64,000 bases of DNA, from contig JAHJYW010000049.1 of assembly GCA_018827375.1 (NCBI GenBank), forward strand, positions 62,001-126,000, in the 5' to 3' direction. The notes below the pieces were generated by a model. The model saw only the letters and a list, made by a program, of their open reading frames with translations, did no database searches and was not told where the DNA came from. The number at the start of each line of letters is the position of its first letter. The first letter of the stretch is position 1. The DNA is from Alphaproteobacteria bacterium. Lineage in GTDB: Bacteria; Pseudomonadota; Alphaproteobacteria; Caulobacterales; Hyphomonadaceae. Of this stretch, positions 42,440 through 52,131 are shown piece after piece. A program made the position numbers and the translations under genes.

Positions 42440-43318
42440 TTATGACGTTGTTTCCAGTTGGCGCGCAATCGCGGCAGCCAATCTGTTGCCAAGTTCTGGC
42501 CCTTCTTTCGGATAAAGATATGGTTCGATCAGTTCCAGCTCCATCAGCAGCAGATGGCCTTCTTCTCCACGCAGCATATCCACGCGACCATAGAGCGGTG
42601 TCTGGTCGAGCATTCCTATGATTGCCTGCGCTGCAGCCAGATCCTCTTCTGACGGTGTGATTGGTTCTTCCTGACCGCCGTACTCGGACTGAATCCTGTA
42701 GTCGCCGTTGGTGGCGCGCTTGATAAGTGCATGGCTGAACGCGCCATCGACAAATATGAAGCTGATCTCACCCTCGACCTGTATCATCTTCAGGAAGGGT
42801 TGGACCATCATGGGATGGGAAACAGCCGGAATCGCGTCGCCACGCTTGAGGCGGAACTGGTCCCGGGCGCCGGCGCCGATCTGTCGCTTGAAGACAAGGT
42901 CATCGCTGCCAAGTGCATCAAAAGCGCCAGAGGCTGCCTCAGGCGTGACCGTGTCCAGCCACAGGGTAGGGATGAGGTGGGCGCCATTGGATTCGAGATC
43001 CTTCAGGTATGTCTTCCGGCTATTCCACCGCACCATATTGGCTGAGTTGAACAGGCGCGTCTGTCTGCCGATCGCCTCCAGCGTGTCGAGGAAGTCATCT
43101 ATCCTGTCCCAATAGTCCCACGTCGTGCCAATGATTGCGGCATCGTACGACGCCCAATCGGCACGCGGATCATCCCAGGCAATATCACTCACGCTCATGC
43201 CTCGTTCCGCGAACGCGGGCACAAGCGCATGCATCATGTAGTCATGCTCGAAAGCATCACTGCGTCGAACTGGGGAGCCTGGAAGCGTAACCTTGGATGC
43301 GATGTAGGCGATTTTCAT
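42440..43318 (-). CDS. ATP-grasp domain protein
   Basis: 292 residues from ATG 43318; 24 further codons are open upstream without a ribosome site. N-terminal Rossmann-like part (IIGTTWDYWDRIDDFL), then an ATP-grasp with VFKRQIGAGARDQFRL, MVQPFLKMIQVEGEIS and the metal-binding end LLLMELELIEPYLY. These resemble the glutathione synthetase/RimK-like group, including cycloserine ligase DcsG. It should form an amide or ester through acyl phosphate; substrates unknown. No biosynthetic partners are adjacent. Confidence 0.83.
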   Translation of the reverse strand: MKIAYIASKVTLPGSPVRRSDAFEHDYMMHALVPAFAERGMSVSDIAWDDPRADWASYDAAIIGTTWDYWDRIDDFLDTLEAIGRQTRLFNSANMVRWNSRKTYLKDLESNGAHLIPTLWLDTVTPEAASGAFDALGSDDLVFKRQIGAGARDQFRLKRGDAIPAVSHPMMVQPFLKMIQVEGEISFIFVDGAFSHALIKRATNGDYRIQSEYGGQEEPITPSEEDLAAAQAIIGMLDQTPLYGRVDMLRGEEGHLLLMELELIEPYLYPKEGPELGNRLAAAIARQLETTS

Positions 43319-43401
43319 GTTGAGCGGTTTAGCACGGCGGGCTGTTGCGTCCAGCGCGCATGTCTGGCAATCGGCAGGGCTAGTTTTCAAGGCATAGAAA
43401 T

Positions 43402-44400
43402 ATGACTTCTACCCGTTATGATGTTGTCGGCCTGGGCAATGCGATCGTTGATGTCCTTTCAACCGCCGATGATGCGTTCCTCAAATCGTGGGGCATCCAA
43501 AAAGATGCCATGACACTGATCGAGGAGCCTCGCGCCGAGGAACTCACGGCCGAAGCCAAGAACCCCATCATTACGTCAGGTGGGAGCGGTGCAAATACCA
43601 TAGCGGGCATATCAAGCTTCGGTGGCAGCGCAGCCTATATCGGAAAGACGGCAAATGATGAACTTGGCCGTCAGTTTCGCGAAGAAATGGCCAAGACGGG
43701 AGTGCCGTTTGCCACGCATCCCCTCGAAGGCGGCCCGGCCACGGCTCGCTGCATCATCTTCGTAACCGATGACGGCGCGCGCAGCATGAACACATTCCTT
43801 GGCGCGTCGGTTCTCTTCTCCAAAGAGGATGTTGATGAAGCAGTCGTACGCGAAGGCCGCATCCTCTATCTTGAAGGCTATCTGTTCGATAAGGACGACG
43901 CCAAGGCGGCCTTCATACACGCATCCGAAATAGCCAAGTCCGCCGGCCGCCTCGTCGCGCTGACACTTTCGGACAGTTTTTGCGTTGACCGCCACCGGGA
44001 GAGCTTTCTGCATCTCGTGCAGGGTCATGTCGACATTCTCTTCGCCAATGAGGAAGAGCTTCTGTCGCTCTATCAGACGCGGGACTTTGATGAAGCGATC
44101 GCTCGTCTTCAGGCCGATACAGCCATTGCCGCCGTAACACGCAGCGAAAAGGGCTCGGTCGTCATCGGTGATGGCGAGCCTCTCGTCGTCGCAGCAGAAC
44201 CAGTGGCCAAAGTGGTCGACACGACAGGTGCGGGTGATCAATACGCGGCCGGCTTCCTGTTTGGCTATGCCCGGGGCCTGCCATTGGCGACATGTGCAAG
44301 GCTTGGCCATATTGCTGCGGCCGAAGTCATCAGCCACTTTGGCCCGCGGCCGGAAGTTTCGCTGAGCAATCTCGCTGCGTCTGCAGGCATCAAGCTTTAG
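43402..44400 (+). CDS. PfkB-family kinase, adenosine-kinase-like
   Basis: 332 residues with the two PfkB signatures: an N-terminal GGSGANTIAGISSFGG and C-terminal DTTGAGDQYAAGFLFGYARG, whose Asp is the catalytic base. The opening YDVVGLGNAIVDVLS and the overall order match bacterial adenosine kinase-like proteins common in Alphaproteobacteria. A purine or ribokinase-type substrate is likely; exact specificity not shown by sequence. Confidence 0.88.
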   Translation: MTSTRYDVVGLGNAIVDVLSTADDAFLKSWGIQKDAMTLIEEPRAEELTAEAKNPIITSGGSGANTIAGISSFGGSAAYIGKTANDELGRQFREEMAKTGVPFATHPLEGGPATARCIIFVTDDGARSMNTFLGASVLFSKEDVDEAVVREGRILYLEGYLFDKDDAKAAFIHASEIAKSAGRLVALTLSDSFCVDRHRESFLHLVQGHVDILFANEEELLSLYQTRDFDEAIARLQADTAIAAVTRSEKGSVVIGDGEPLVVAAEPVAKVVDTTGAGDQYAAGFLFGYARGLPLATCARLGHIAAAEVISHFGPRPEVSLSNLAASAGIKL

Positions 44401-44498
44401 CGCAGAAGATTATTTCCAGATCTCTCGAGAGGAAGCCTGCGCGAATCACGCCATAGTGCTTTTTTAGAACTTGCTTGAATCAGGCATGGTGCATCTGC

Positions 44499-44837
44499 AT
44501 GAAGTGGTCGGAGCTTTCGGATAACTGGTGCCCAGTGGCGCGCACGCTATCTGTATTGGGAGATCGCTGGACCCTTCTCATCTTGCGCGATTGCCTGCTT
44601 GGATTTTCCCGGTTTGAACAGTTCGCGGAATCAGGCGGCATGACGCGGCACATCCTGGCGGACAGATTAAAACGGCTTGTGGAGGCGGGTGTTCTGGTCC
44701 GACAGCCCTATTCTGACGCCCCGAAGCGATATGACTATATCCTGACCGACAAGGGGCAGGAGCTTGCGCCCGCTCTCATGACTCTGCGTGATTGGGGCAA
44801 GAAGCATTTGCCTGTACGGCGGGCCACAGCCAGTTGA
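44499..44837 (+). CDS. HxlR-family transcriptional regulator
   Basis: About 112 residues from ATG 44499 (an in-frame TTG eight codons earlier is less likely). Winged-helix HxlR pattern: CPVARTLSVLGDRWTLLILRD, RFEQFAESGGMTRHILADRL, and VLVRQPYSDAPKRYDYILTDKG. The single Cys near the N-terminus is typical of redox- or electrophile-sensing members. Target unknown; a ten-base palindrome CTCTCGAGAG at 44422-44431 lies in its leader. Confidence 0.9.
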   Translation: MKWSELSDNWCPVARTLSVLGDRWTLLILRDCLLGFSRFEQFAESGGMTRHILADRLKRLVEAGVLVRQPYSDAPKRYDYILTDKGQELAPALMTLRDWGKKHLPVRRATAS

Positions 44838-44843
44838 TCCGCG

Positions 44844-46148
44844 CTAGAGAATGAACTTTGAGAGATCCGCATTGCCGGCAAGGCTTGCGACACGTTCGTT
44901 CACATAGTCCGCCGTGATCGTGATTGTTTCCCCAGACTTGTCGGGTGCCTCAAAGCTGATTTCATCAAGAAGCCGCTCCAGAACAGTCTGCAGTCGCCGG
45001 GCGCCAATATTCTCGACTGAACTGTTCACGGCCTCTGCGAGGTCGGCAAGCCGGTCGATAGCGGCATCCTCGAATATGAGTGTCACATTTTCTGCGGCCA
45101 TCAGCGCCTCGTACTGGCGCACCAGGCTGGCTTCTGGCTCAACGAGGATACGGCGCAGGTCGTCGCGCGACAAGGGTTCGAGTTCGACGCGAATCGGCAG
45201 GCGGCCCTGCAGTTCCGGAAGCAGGTCGGACGGTTTGGCGACGTGGAAGGCGCCGGATGCAATGAACAGGATATGATCTGTTTTGACTGCGCCACGCTTC
45301 GTCGAAACTGTCGTGCCTTCGATCAGCGGCAGCAGGTCGCGCTGCACACCTTCGCGGCTGACATCGGCACCGCCACGGTCCTTGCGGGCAGCGACCTTGT
45401 CAATTTCGTCGAGAAAAACGATGCCGTCCTCTTCGACTGCATGTACGGCCTCGCGGACGATGGCATCCTCATCCAGCAGGCGGTCGGCTTCTTCCTCGAT
45501 AAGGGGCTGGTAGGCCGCCTTCACAGTCGTACGAACGCGCTTCGTCCGATTGCCCATGGCTTTGCCCAGCATGTCTGACAGGTTGATCATGCCCATGGAG
45601 CCACCCTGGCCTGGGATATCCAGCATCTGCATGGGGTTGCCTGTCTCGTTGAAGTCGACATCGACAGGCTTGTCGTCGAGTTCGCCAGCCCGCAATTTGC
45701 GCCTGAACGCTTCACGTGTGGAGGCTTGAGACTCGGCGCCGACCAGAGCATCAAGAAGCCGTTCTTCCGCTGCATCCTGCGCCTGCTGGGACACCCCAGC
45801 CCGCTTTTGCTCACGAACCATGCCAATGGATGCTTCGACCAGGTCACGAATGATCTGTTCGACGTCGCGACCCACATAACCAACTTCGGTGAATTTTGTC
45901 GCCTCCACCTTGAGGAAGGGCGCATTGGCGAGCTTGGCGAGGCGACGGGATACTTCTGTCTTGCCGACGCCTGTCGGACCGATCATCAGAATGTTCTTTG
46001 GCGTGATCTCGTTGCGCAGGGCTTCGGGGGCCTGCTTGCGACGCCAGCGATTGCGCAGAGCAATAGCGACAGCGCGTTTCGCGCCATTCTGGCCAATGAT
46101 GTGCCGGTCAAGTTCGGCAACGATTTCGCGAGGTGTCAGGTTTTGCAT
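44844..46148 (-). CDS. hslU: ATP-dependent protease ATPase subunit HslU
   Basis: AAA+ unfoldase of the HslUV protease. Walker [18 protein letters not shown], Walker [11 protein letters not shown], the pore [11 protein letters not shown] and the C-terminal NADLSKFIL that docks into HslV are all present. 434 residues, normal. Downstream of hslV in the same operon, 58 bases apart. Confidence 0.97.
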   Translation of the reverse strand: MQNLTPREIVAELDRHIIGQNGAKRAVAIALRNRWRRKQAPEALRNEITPKNILMIGPTGVGKTEVSRRLAKLANAPFLKVEATKFTEVGYVGRDVEQIIRDLVEASIGMVREQKRAGVSQQAQDAAEERLLDALVGAESQASTREAFRRKLRAGELDDKPVDVDFNETGNPMQMLDIPGQGGSMGMINLSDMLGKAMGNRTKRVRTTVKAAYQPLIEEEADRLLDEDAIVREAVHAVEEDGIVFLDEIDKVAARKDRGGADVSREGVQRDLLPLIEGTTVSTKRGAVKTDHILFIASGAFHVAKPSDLLPELQGRLPIRVELEPLSRDDLRRILVEPEASLVRQYEALMAAENVTLIFEDAAIDRLADLAEAVNSSVENIGARRLQTVLERLLDEISFEAPDKSGETITITADYVNERVASLAGNADLSKFIL

Positions 46149-46206
46149 TCAAAATTTCCGGAACTGGTTTGCCGCAGGAATGGCATCAGAAGACAATCGG
46201 GCGCGA

Positions 46207-46764
46207 CTAAAGATCGAGCGTTTCGAGTGTGAAATTGGCGTTTGTATAAACGCAGATATCAGCAGCGATTTGCATGGCCTTCCGGCCGATGACTTCAGCA
46301 TCTTCTTCGTAATCGTATAGGCCGCGCGCAGCCGCCAGCGCATAGTTTCCTCCTGAACCGACCGAGACCACATTATGCTCTGGCTCAAGCACATCACCTG
46401 CGCCCGTGATCACGAGCGTGACTTCCTTGTCGGCCACGATCAGCAGGGCTTCAAGTTTCTGTAGGTATTTTTCGGTGCGCCAGTCCTTTGCCAGCTCGAC
46501 AGCGGCCCTTTGGAGTTGGCCCGGATGGCGTTCCAGCTTCGCTTCAAGCCTTTCGAAAAGGGTGAAAGCATCTGCCGTAGCGCCCGCAAAGCCCGCGAGG
46601 ATATCGCCTCCGGCGATTCGACGAACCTTACGTGCATTTCCCTTCATAATGGTTTGACCCATTGAGACTTGTCCGTCGCTCAGCATGGCAAGTTTACCAG
46701 ACTTTCGAACGGCAAGGATCGTTGTCCCATGCCAGATGGCTTCAGATTCAGTGTGTTTCTTCAT
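46207..46764 (-). CDS. hslV: ATP-dependent protease peptidase subunit HslV
   Basis: N-terminal threonine peptidase forming a double hexamer with HslU caps. The catalytic Thr is in [10 protein letters not shown] near residue 14, so a short propeptide must be removed, as in other alphaproteobacterial members. [32 protein letters not shown] and [17 protein letters not shown] confirm the family. 185 residues. Confidence 0.96.
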   Translation of the reverse strand: MKKHTESEAIWHGTTILAVRKSGKLAMLSDGQVSMGQTIMKGNARKVRRIAGGDILAGFAGATADAFTLFERLEAKLERHPGQLQRAAVELAKDWRTEKYLQKLEALLIVADKEVTLVITGAGDVLEPEHNVVSVGSGGNYALAAARGLYDYEEDAEVIGRKAMQIAADICVYTNANFTLETLDL

Positions 46765-46815
46765 GCCCCAAGATGTGGCCGATCAGGCGGTTAGGTGCAA
46801 GACGTGTGCGGTCAT

Positions 46816-46851
46816 CTGTCATGCCTGTCATAATTGTCACATAACTGTCGC
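46816..46851 (+). promoter_or_regulatory. Predicted PhoB-binding (Pho box) region of the pst operon
   Basis: TGTCA-type repeats start at 46817, 46826, 46835 and 46846. The last two are 11 bases apart (TTGTCAC-ATAA-CTGTCGC), the spacing of a Pho box; the first two are CTGTCAT repeats separated by two bases. The cluster ends 45 bases before pstC and 52 bases from hslV, and phoB is in the operon it would control. Confidence 0.78.
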
Positions 46852-46896
46852 GGAGCAGCATTAAGGGGAGCCATATCAACAGGGAATTCGAACTGG

Positions 46897-48315
46897 ATGG
46901 TTCAGCAACTCGGTCATTTGCCTATGGGTTGGCTAATGCTCGCATTGCTCGCGATGCTGGCATCGGGCGGCTTTTTTGTCGGCCGGGTCCAGGCGGAGCG
47001 ATTCAATGGCGCAGCAGGCTCTGTGCGTATTCATTCCCGGCCCAATTATCACGGCTATTACGTTGCGATGTGGACCTTTGTCCCGGCACTCATCGTGGCG
47101 CTGGCTTATGCGATGCTGGGTGAGGGAATTGTGCGTTCTCTGCTCGCCGGTGAGTTGCCCGCCAATTTTCGCAACATGCCGAGCGTTGAGCTAGAGGTTT
47201 ATCTCGACTCAATCGCCCGCGCCGCATTCGACCACGGCTATGGCGGCGCAGACCGCGTGTTTTCAGCGATCGCCAATCGGTTCCTGGAACTCCAAGGCAT
47301 GGTGAAGGCGTCCGCCATTGGCCTTGCCCTGGCCAGTGCGGCCTTCGGCTTTTTCCTGGCGCGCCGGAAAGTGGCGCCCGGCTTCCGGGCACGCACTCGT
47401 GTCGAAGGCGGCATCGAACTCTTTCTTTTTCTGTGTGCGGCCATCGCCATTGCCACGACGGTCGGCATTGTGGCGTCGCTGCTCTATGAAAGCCTGAGAT
47501 TTTTCTCAGAAGTGCCGTTCTGGGATTTCCTTTTCGGAACGCGCTGGAATGCGCAAACAAGTGCAGAGTTTGGCGCGCTTCCGCTCTTCTATGGCACGTT
47601 CATGATCGCACTGATTGCGATGCTGATTGCGGCGCCTGTTGGCCTGTTTGCCGCCATCTACTTGTCCGAATATGCCGGTCCAACCGTGCGCGCATGGGTT
47701 AAGCCCGTGCTTGAGGTGCTCGCGGGCATCCCAACGGTTGTGTATGGGTTCTTTGCCTTGCTTGTTGTCGCACCCGCCATTCGGTCGGTTGCTGTCTGGA
47801 TCAACACAACCCTGATTTCGGCCGGAATTACCGCCGAACCCCTGCTCGCCGCGCAACCCACAAGCGCGCTCGCCGCCGGCCTGGTCATGGGAATCATGGT
47901 CATTCCCTTTGTTTCGTCTCTGTCCGATGATGTGATCAATGCTGTGCCCCAGACACTGCGCGATGCCGCTTATGCAATGGGGGCAACCAAATCCGAGACA
48001 GTGAAACATGTTGTCCTTCCGGCCGCCTTGCCGGGCATCATTGCCTCACTTCTGCTAGCGGTCTCGCGCGCAATCGGTGAAACAATGATTGTGGTGATGG
48101 CAGCCGGACAGCGAGCCCGCATCTCACCTGACCCGACAGCCGACCTGACAACGATTACGGTTCAGATCGTTGCCTTGCTGACCGGGGAAACGGAGTTCGA
48201 TAGCCCCAAGACGCTTTCGGCTTTTGCCCTCGGTCTCGTTCTTTTCGTGATTACGCTTTTCTTCAACCTCATCGCCCTTCGGGTCGTTCAGAAGTATCGT
48301 GAAAAATATGACTGA
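46897..48315 (+). CDS. pstC: Phosphate ABC transporter permease PstC
   Basis: Inner-membrane channel subunit of the high-affinity phosphate importer. 472 residues from ATG 46897, preceded by AGGGAA; an upstream TTG lies in the Pho box and is rejected. The N-terminal 170 residues are the extended alphaproteobacterial region with two or three membrane helices (GWLMLALLAMLASGGFFVG first). Then comes the binding-protein-dependent permease core with VPFWDFLFGTRWN, PVGLFAAIYLSEYA and the EAA loop DAAYAMGATKSETVKHVVLPAALPGI given here only by its ends DAAYAMGATK and PAALPGI. Confidence 0.95.
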   Translation: MVQQLGHLPMGWLMLALLAMLASGGFFVGRVQAERFNGAAGSVRIHSRPNYHGYYVAMWTFVPALIVALAYAMLGEGIVRSLLAGELPANFRNMPSVELEVYLDSIARAAFDHGYGGADRVFSAIANRFLELQGMVKASAIGLALASAAFGFFLARRKVAPGFRARTRVEGGIELFLFLCAAIAIATTVGIVASLLYESLRFFSEVPFWDFLFGTRWNAQTSAEFGALPLFYGTFMIALIAMLIAAPVGLFAAIYLSEYAGPTVRAWVKPVLEVLAGIPTVVYGFFALLVVAPAIRSVAVWINTTLISAGITAEPLLAAQPTSALAAGLVMGIMVIPFVSSLSDDVINAVPQTLRDAAYAMGATKSETVKHVVLPAALPGIIASLLLAVSRAIGETMIVVMAAGQRARISPDPTADLTTITVQIVALLTGETEFDSPKTLSAFALGLVLFVITLFFNLIALRVVQKYREKYD

Positions 48316-49888
48316 CGTCCCACCAGCCCCGTTTAGGAATGAAAAGGCGTTGAAGCGCCTGAAGAAGCGCCGGGCCGCCGATACGCGGTTCAGGTTGTAC
48401 GGCCTTTCTGCAATTGCTTTCGCTTTGGCCGCATTGTCGCTGCTTCTCGTCTCCATCCTATCGCAGGCGATATCTGCGGCGACTTATCATGTCGTGCGGT
48501 ACGATGTCGTGCTTGATCCGGCAGTGATCGCACCGGCTGGCAAGGACAAGCCGGCAGATGTGGCGCGTAATATCGACGGGTTCTATGAACTCCTAAGGTC
48601 CAACCTCTTGCAGACCTTCCCCGATGCGCAGGGCAACCGACTCGCGACACGCCAGTTGGGTGATCTTGTGACGCGGCTAGCCGTCTTGCCGGTCGCAAAG
48701 GCGGTAGCAGCCAACCCGACACAGATCGGTCAGGAACTGACCGTTAAAGTGCCGCTCAACGACGATCTGGATCTCTACCTCAAAGGTGCGGTGTCGCCCG
48801 AGGCGCGTGTCAAGCTAGGCGCGGTGGAGCAGGGGAGCGAAACGGCAACGGGACAAGTCAGGCTTTCGGGACCTAATGCGTTCAAAGGACTGCAGTCCCT
48901 GATCGCTACTCAGCGGGCGGAAGTGGGCGATGCTGCTGATGCCCGCTCAATCCTTGTCACGTCAGGCACTGCAACCGGACGTGTGGTAAGCCTGAGCGCT
49001 GACAATCTTGAGATGGATCTGCTTGCGGGTAGTGCTTCTGATTTTCAGGGCACCCGTCCTTTGGCGCGGATCATTGCCTTGCCGGAAGCGCAGCGCAATG
49101 TCTCGGATAAACAGATCGCCTGGACACTGGCACTTAAGGACATGGGGCGGATTTCGCGTGTTCCCCACACGAGTCTTCTCACGAATACCGACAGTACTTA
49201 TCCAGAGCTGGCGGGCGCGCTGGCTGCGATAGTGGGCTCACTGCTGACAATGCTCGTGACGGGTTTTATTGCCATTCCGGTTGGGATTTTTGCGTCGGTT
49301 TACCTGGAAGAATTTGCGCCGCGTAACAGGCTTACTGAAATCATCGAGGTCAACATTAACAATCTGGCTGCGGTCCCGTCCATTGTCTTCGGTCTGCTCG
49401 GCGCAGCCGTCTTCCTTGGCTTTTTCGGTCTGCCGCGTTCTGCCCCGCTTGTTGGCGGGCTCGTACTTGCGCTGCTTACATTGCCCACCATCATTATTGC
49501 GTCACGTGCTGCCCTCAAATCTGTGCCGCCTTCCATCCGCGCAGCTGCTCTGGCTGTCGGCGCATCCAGGATGCAATCGGTTTTCCATCACGTGCTTCCG
49601 GTTGCAGGTCCTGGCATATTCACCGGTGCAATATTGGGTATGGCGCGAGCGCTGGGAGAGACGGCGCCATTGCTGCTCATCGGCATGGTGGCATTTGTGG
49701 CGGACGTTCCCTCCGGTCCTGCCGATGAATCGACGGCCCTACCGGTTTTGGTATATAGTTGGGCAACGCATGCAGAGCGCGCCTGGGAGCCGATGACGGC
49801 AGCGGTGATCGTCATCCTCCTCATGTTTCTTATAACGATGAATGGTATTGTCGTGTTCCTGCGGCGCCGTTTCGAGCGGAGATGGTAA
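48308..49888 (+). CDS. pstA: Phosphate ABC transporter permease PstA, long form
   Basis: 526 residues, nearly twice the length of E. coli PstA. After the first membrane helix (about 35-60) there is a periplasmic stretch of roughly 230 residues (the DUF3333-type insertion of Alphaproteobacteria), then the normal permease with [16 protein letters not shown] and an EAA loop ([20 protein letters not shown]). ATG 48308 overlaps the pstC stop; a GTG three codons upstream is an alternative. Confidence 0.94.
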   Translation: MTDVPPAPFRNEKALKRLKKRRAADTRFRLYGLSAIAFALAALSLLLVSILSQAISAATYHVVRYDVVLDPAVIAPAGKDKPADVARNIDGFYELLRSNLLQTFPDAQGNRLATRQLGDLVTRLAVLPVAKAVAANPTQIGQELTVKVPLNDDLDLYLKGAVSPEARVKLGAVEQGSETATGQVRLSGPNAFKGLQSLIATQRAEVGDAADARSILVTSGTATGRVVSLSADNLEMDLLAGSASDFQGTRPLARIIALPEAQRNVSDKQIAWTLALKDMGRISRVPHTSLLTNTDSTYPELAGALAAIVGSLLTMLVTGFIAIPVGIFASVYLEEFAPRNRLTEIIEVNINNLAAVPSIVFGLLGAAVFLGFFGLPRSAPLVGGLVLALLTLPTIIIASRAALKSVPPSIRAAALAVGASRMQSVFHHVLPVAGPGIFTGAILGMARALGETAPLLLIGMVAFVADVPSGPADESTALPVLVYSWATHAERAWEPMTAAVIVILLMFLITMNGIVVFLRRRFERRW

Positions 49889-50718
49889 TGGAAAGCACAA
49901 TCACTGAAAGCCGCGAGACAATTACGGCAGGGACCAGCATGGACGAGACAGAAGGCCTCACCTATCCGCGGATAGAGTGCAAGAATATCAATGTGTCCTA
50001 TGGCGACAAGCGGGCCATATTCGACATTTCGCTGCCGATACCGGATCGTTCCGTCACAGCTTTGATCGGCCCGTCGGGTTGCGGCAAGTCGACTTTCCTG
50101 CGGTGCCTGAACCGGATGAATGACACGATCGAGTCCTGCAAGGTAACAGGCGAGATCATCATGGACGGCGAGAACATCAACGACCCGGATATTGACCCGG
50201 TTCTCCTGCGCTCGCGCGTCGGCATGGTGTTCCAGAAGCCCAATCCATTTCCAAAGTCGATCTTTGACAACATCGCTTACGGCCCACGTATCCACGGCTT
50301 GGCCGCCACGCGCGAGGATCTTGACGAGATGGTCGAGAAAAGTCTTCGCCGCGCGGGGCTTTGGGAAGAAGTGAAGGACCGCCTTTCATCACCAGGCAAC
50401 AGCCTTTCTGGTGGCCAGCAGCAGCGTCTTTGTATCGCGCGCGCCATTGCCGTGCGCCCGGAAGTCATCCTCATGGACGAGCCATGTTCTGCGCTTGATC
50501 CTGTGGCGACGGCACGCATCGAGGAACTGATCGACGAACTACGCAAGCGCTACTGCATCGTGATTGTTACCCATTCGATGCAGCAGGCCGCCCGCGTGTC
50601 ACAACGTACCGCCTTTTTCCACCTCGGCGAACTCGTGGAAATGGGCGATACGGACCAGATATTCACGAACCCTCGCGAACGTCGGACCGAGGACTACATC
50701 ACCGGTAGATTTGGATAG
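49888..50718 (+). CDS. pstB: Phosphate import ATP-binding protein PstB
   Basis: ABC ATPase driving phosphate uptake. Walker [20 protein letters not shown], signature [14 protein letters not shown], Walker [15 protein letters not shown]-loop [15 protein letters not shown] 49888 shares bases with the pstA stop (TAATG) and has GGAG at good spacing; the ATG two codons earlier is too close to it. About 276 residues. Confidence 0.96.
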   Translation: MESTITESRETITAGTSMDETEGLTYPRIECKNINVSYGDKRAIFDISLPIPDRSVTALIGPSGCGKSTFLRCLNRMNDTIESCKVTGEIIMDGENINDPDIDPVLLRSRVGMVFQKPNPFPKSIFDNIAYGPRIHGLAATREDLDEMVEKSLRRAGLWEEVKDRLSSPGNSLSGGQQQRLCIARAIAVRPEVILMDEPCSALDPVATARIEELIDELRKRYCIVIVTHSMQQAARVSQRTAFFHLGELVEMGDTDQIFTNPRERRTEDYITGRFG

Positions 50719-50728
50719 GATTTAAATC

Positions 50729-51421
50729 ATGTCTGATCACATTGTTTCCGCTTTTACGGACGAACTCGACAAGTTGGCCGCAGACATCCTGCGTATGGGC
50801 GGCATCGTCGAGACAATGATCCTTGATGCGTGCTCAGCGGTGAACAAGAACGACGTGGAACTCGCCCGCGAAGTCGTTGCGCGCGACCCGCAGGTGGACA
50901 AACTGGAAGCGGATGTCGAGCGTCAGATCGTCAGCCTCATCGCCCGTCGCCAACCCATGGCGCACGACCTCAGGGCCGTATTCTCGGCGCTCAAGGTTGT
51001 GGGAGAGCTTGAACGCGTAGGTGACCTGTCCAAGAATATCGCCAAACGCGCACAGCGGCTGGACGAAAACGTTGGCCCTTCAATGCGCAAGGGTATCTAC
51101 CGGATGGCAAGCCCTGTATCGCGCCAGCTGAACATGGTGCTCGATGCATATGCCACAGGTAACGCCGCAGCTGCCAAGGCGGTTTGGGAAGGCGACGACG
51201 ACATCGATCAGCATTACAATTCCCTGTTCCGGGAAATGCTGACCTACATGATTGAAGACCCACGCACGATTGGGGCAGGGGCGCATATGTTGTTCATGGC
51301 AAAGAACCTTGAACGCATTGGCGACCACTGCACCAATATCGCCGAGTTTGTGTATTTCCAGGCAACAGGCGAATACCTTCTGTCAACGGATAGACCCAAG
51401 ACACCCCAGATAGACGGCTGA
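50729..51421 (+). CDS. phoU: Phosphate signalling protein PhoU
   Basis: Two three-helix bundles with the PhoU metal-binding pattern in each (RDPQVDKLEADVERQIV; ERIGDHCTNIAE). It transmits the state of the Pst transporter to the PhoR kinase and damps uptake. 230 residues, ten bases after pstB. Confidence 0.95.
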   Translation: MSDHIVSAFTDELDKLAADILRMGGIVETMILDACSAVNKNDVELAREVVARDPQVDKLEADVERQIVSLIARRQPMAHDLRAVFSALKVVGELERVGDLSKNIAKRAQRLDENVGPSMRKGIYRMASPVSRQLNMVLDAYATGNAAAAKAVWEGDDDIDQHYNSLFREMLTYMIEDPRTIGAGAHMLFMAKNLERIGDHCTNIAEFVYFQATGEYLLSTDRPKTPQIDG

Positions 51422-51444
51422 ATGCCGCTAACGAGGATTACGAT

Positions 51445-52131
51445 ATGAAACCCTTTGTGCTCATCGCAGAAGACGAGAGTGCCGTCTCTGAACTATTGCT
51501 CTATAACCTCAAGAAAGAGGATTATGATGTCGCCGTTGCCGCTGACGGGGAAGAGGCGCTCATGATGATCGACGAGCGCGCGCCGGATCTGATCCTTCTG
51601 GATTGGATGCTACCCAAGGTCAGTGGTATCGAAGTGTGCCGCCGCATCCGCAATGGTGGTGCTAATCCAAATATGCCCATCATCATGCTGACGGCGCGGG
51701 GCGAAGAGAGTGACCGCATTCGTGGTCTCGATACGGGTGCGGATGATTATGTCACGAAACCCTTCTCGACGACCGAGCTTATGGCGCGCGTGCGTGCCGT
51801 GCTCCGCCGCATCCGGCCCGGCCTCAAGGAAGACAAGATTACCGTTGGCGATATCATCATTGACCGCGTGGCCCATCGCGTCATGCGTAACGAGGGTGAG
51901 ATTCACCTTGGCCCTACGGAATTCCGGCTTCTTGATTATTTCATGCAACATCCTGGCCGCGTGTTTTCACGTGAACAACTGCTGGATACAGTTTGGGGCT
52001 CGGATGTTTATGTGGAAGCGCGGACTGTCGACGTTCATGTCGGCCGCCTGCGCAAGGCGCTCCGTCAGGGCGGCGGCGAGGATCCTATCCGCACCGTCCG
52101 CTCTGCCGGCTATGCGCTTCGCGGCGACTAG
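51445..52131 (+). CDS. phoB: Phosphate regulon response regulator PhoB
   Basis: OmpR-family activator. Receiver domain with acidic EDE near residue 10, the phospho-Asp in LILLDWMLPKVSG, and the conserved KPFSTTELMAR; winged-helix DNA-binding domain with GPTEFRLLDYFM and RTVDVHVGRLRKAL. 228 residues. Last gene of pstCAB-phoU-phoB; its kinase phoR is not in the window. Ends at a CTAG shared with the convergent hydrolase. Confidence 0.96.
   Translation: MKPFVLIAEDESAVSELLLYNLKKEDYDVAVAADGEEALMMIDERAPDLILLDWMLPKVSGIEVCRRIRNGGANPNMPIIMLTARGEESDRIRGLDTGADDYVTKPFSTTELMARVRAVLRRIRPGLKEDKITVGDIIIDRVAHRVMRNEGEIHLGPTEFRLLDYFMQHPGRVFSREQLLDTVWGSDVYVEARTVDVHVGRLRKALRQGGGEDPIRTVRSAGYALRGD

Noticed and set aside
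44422-44431. CTCTCGAGAG palindrome before the HxlR regulator
   Set aside because: Ten bases of a simple palindrome are not enough to separate an operator from chance.
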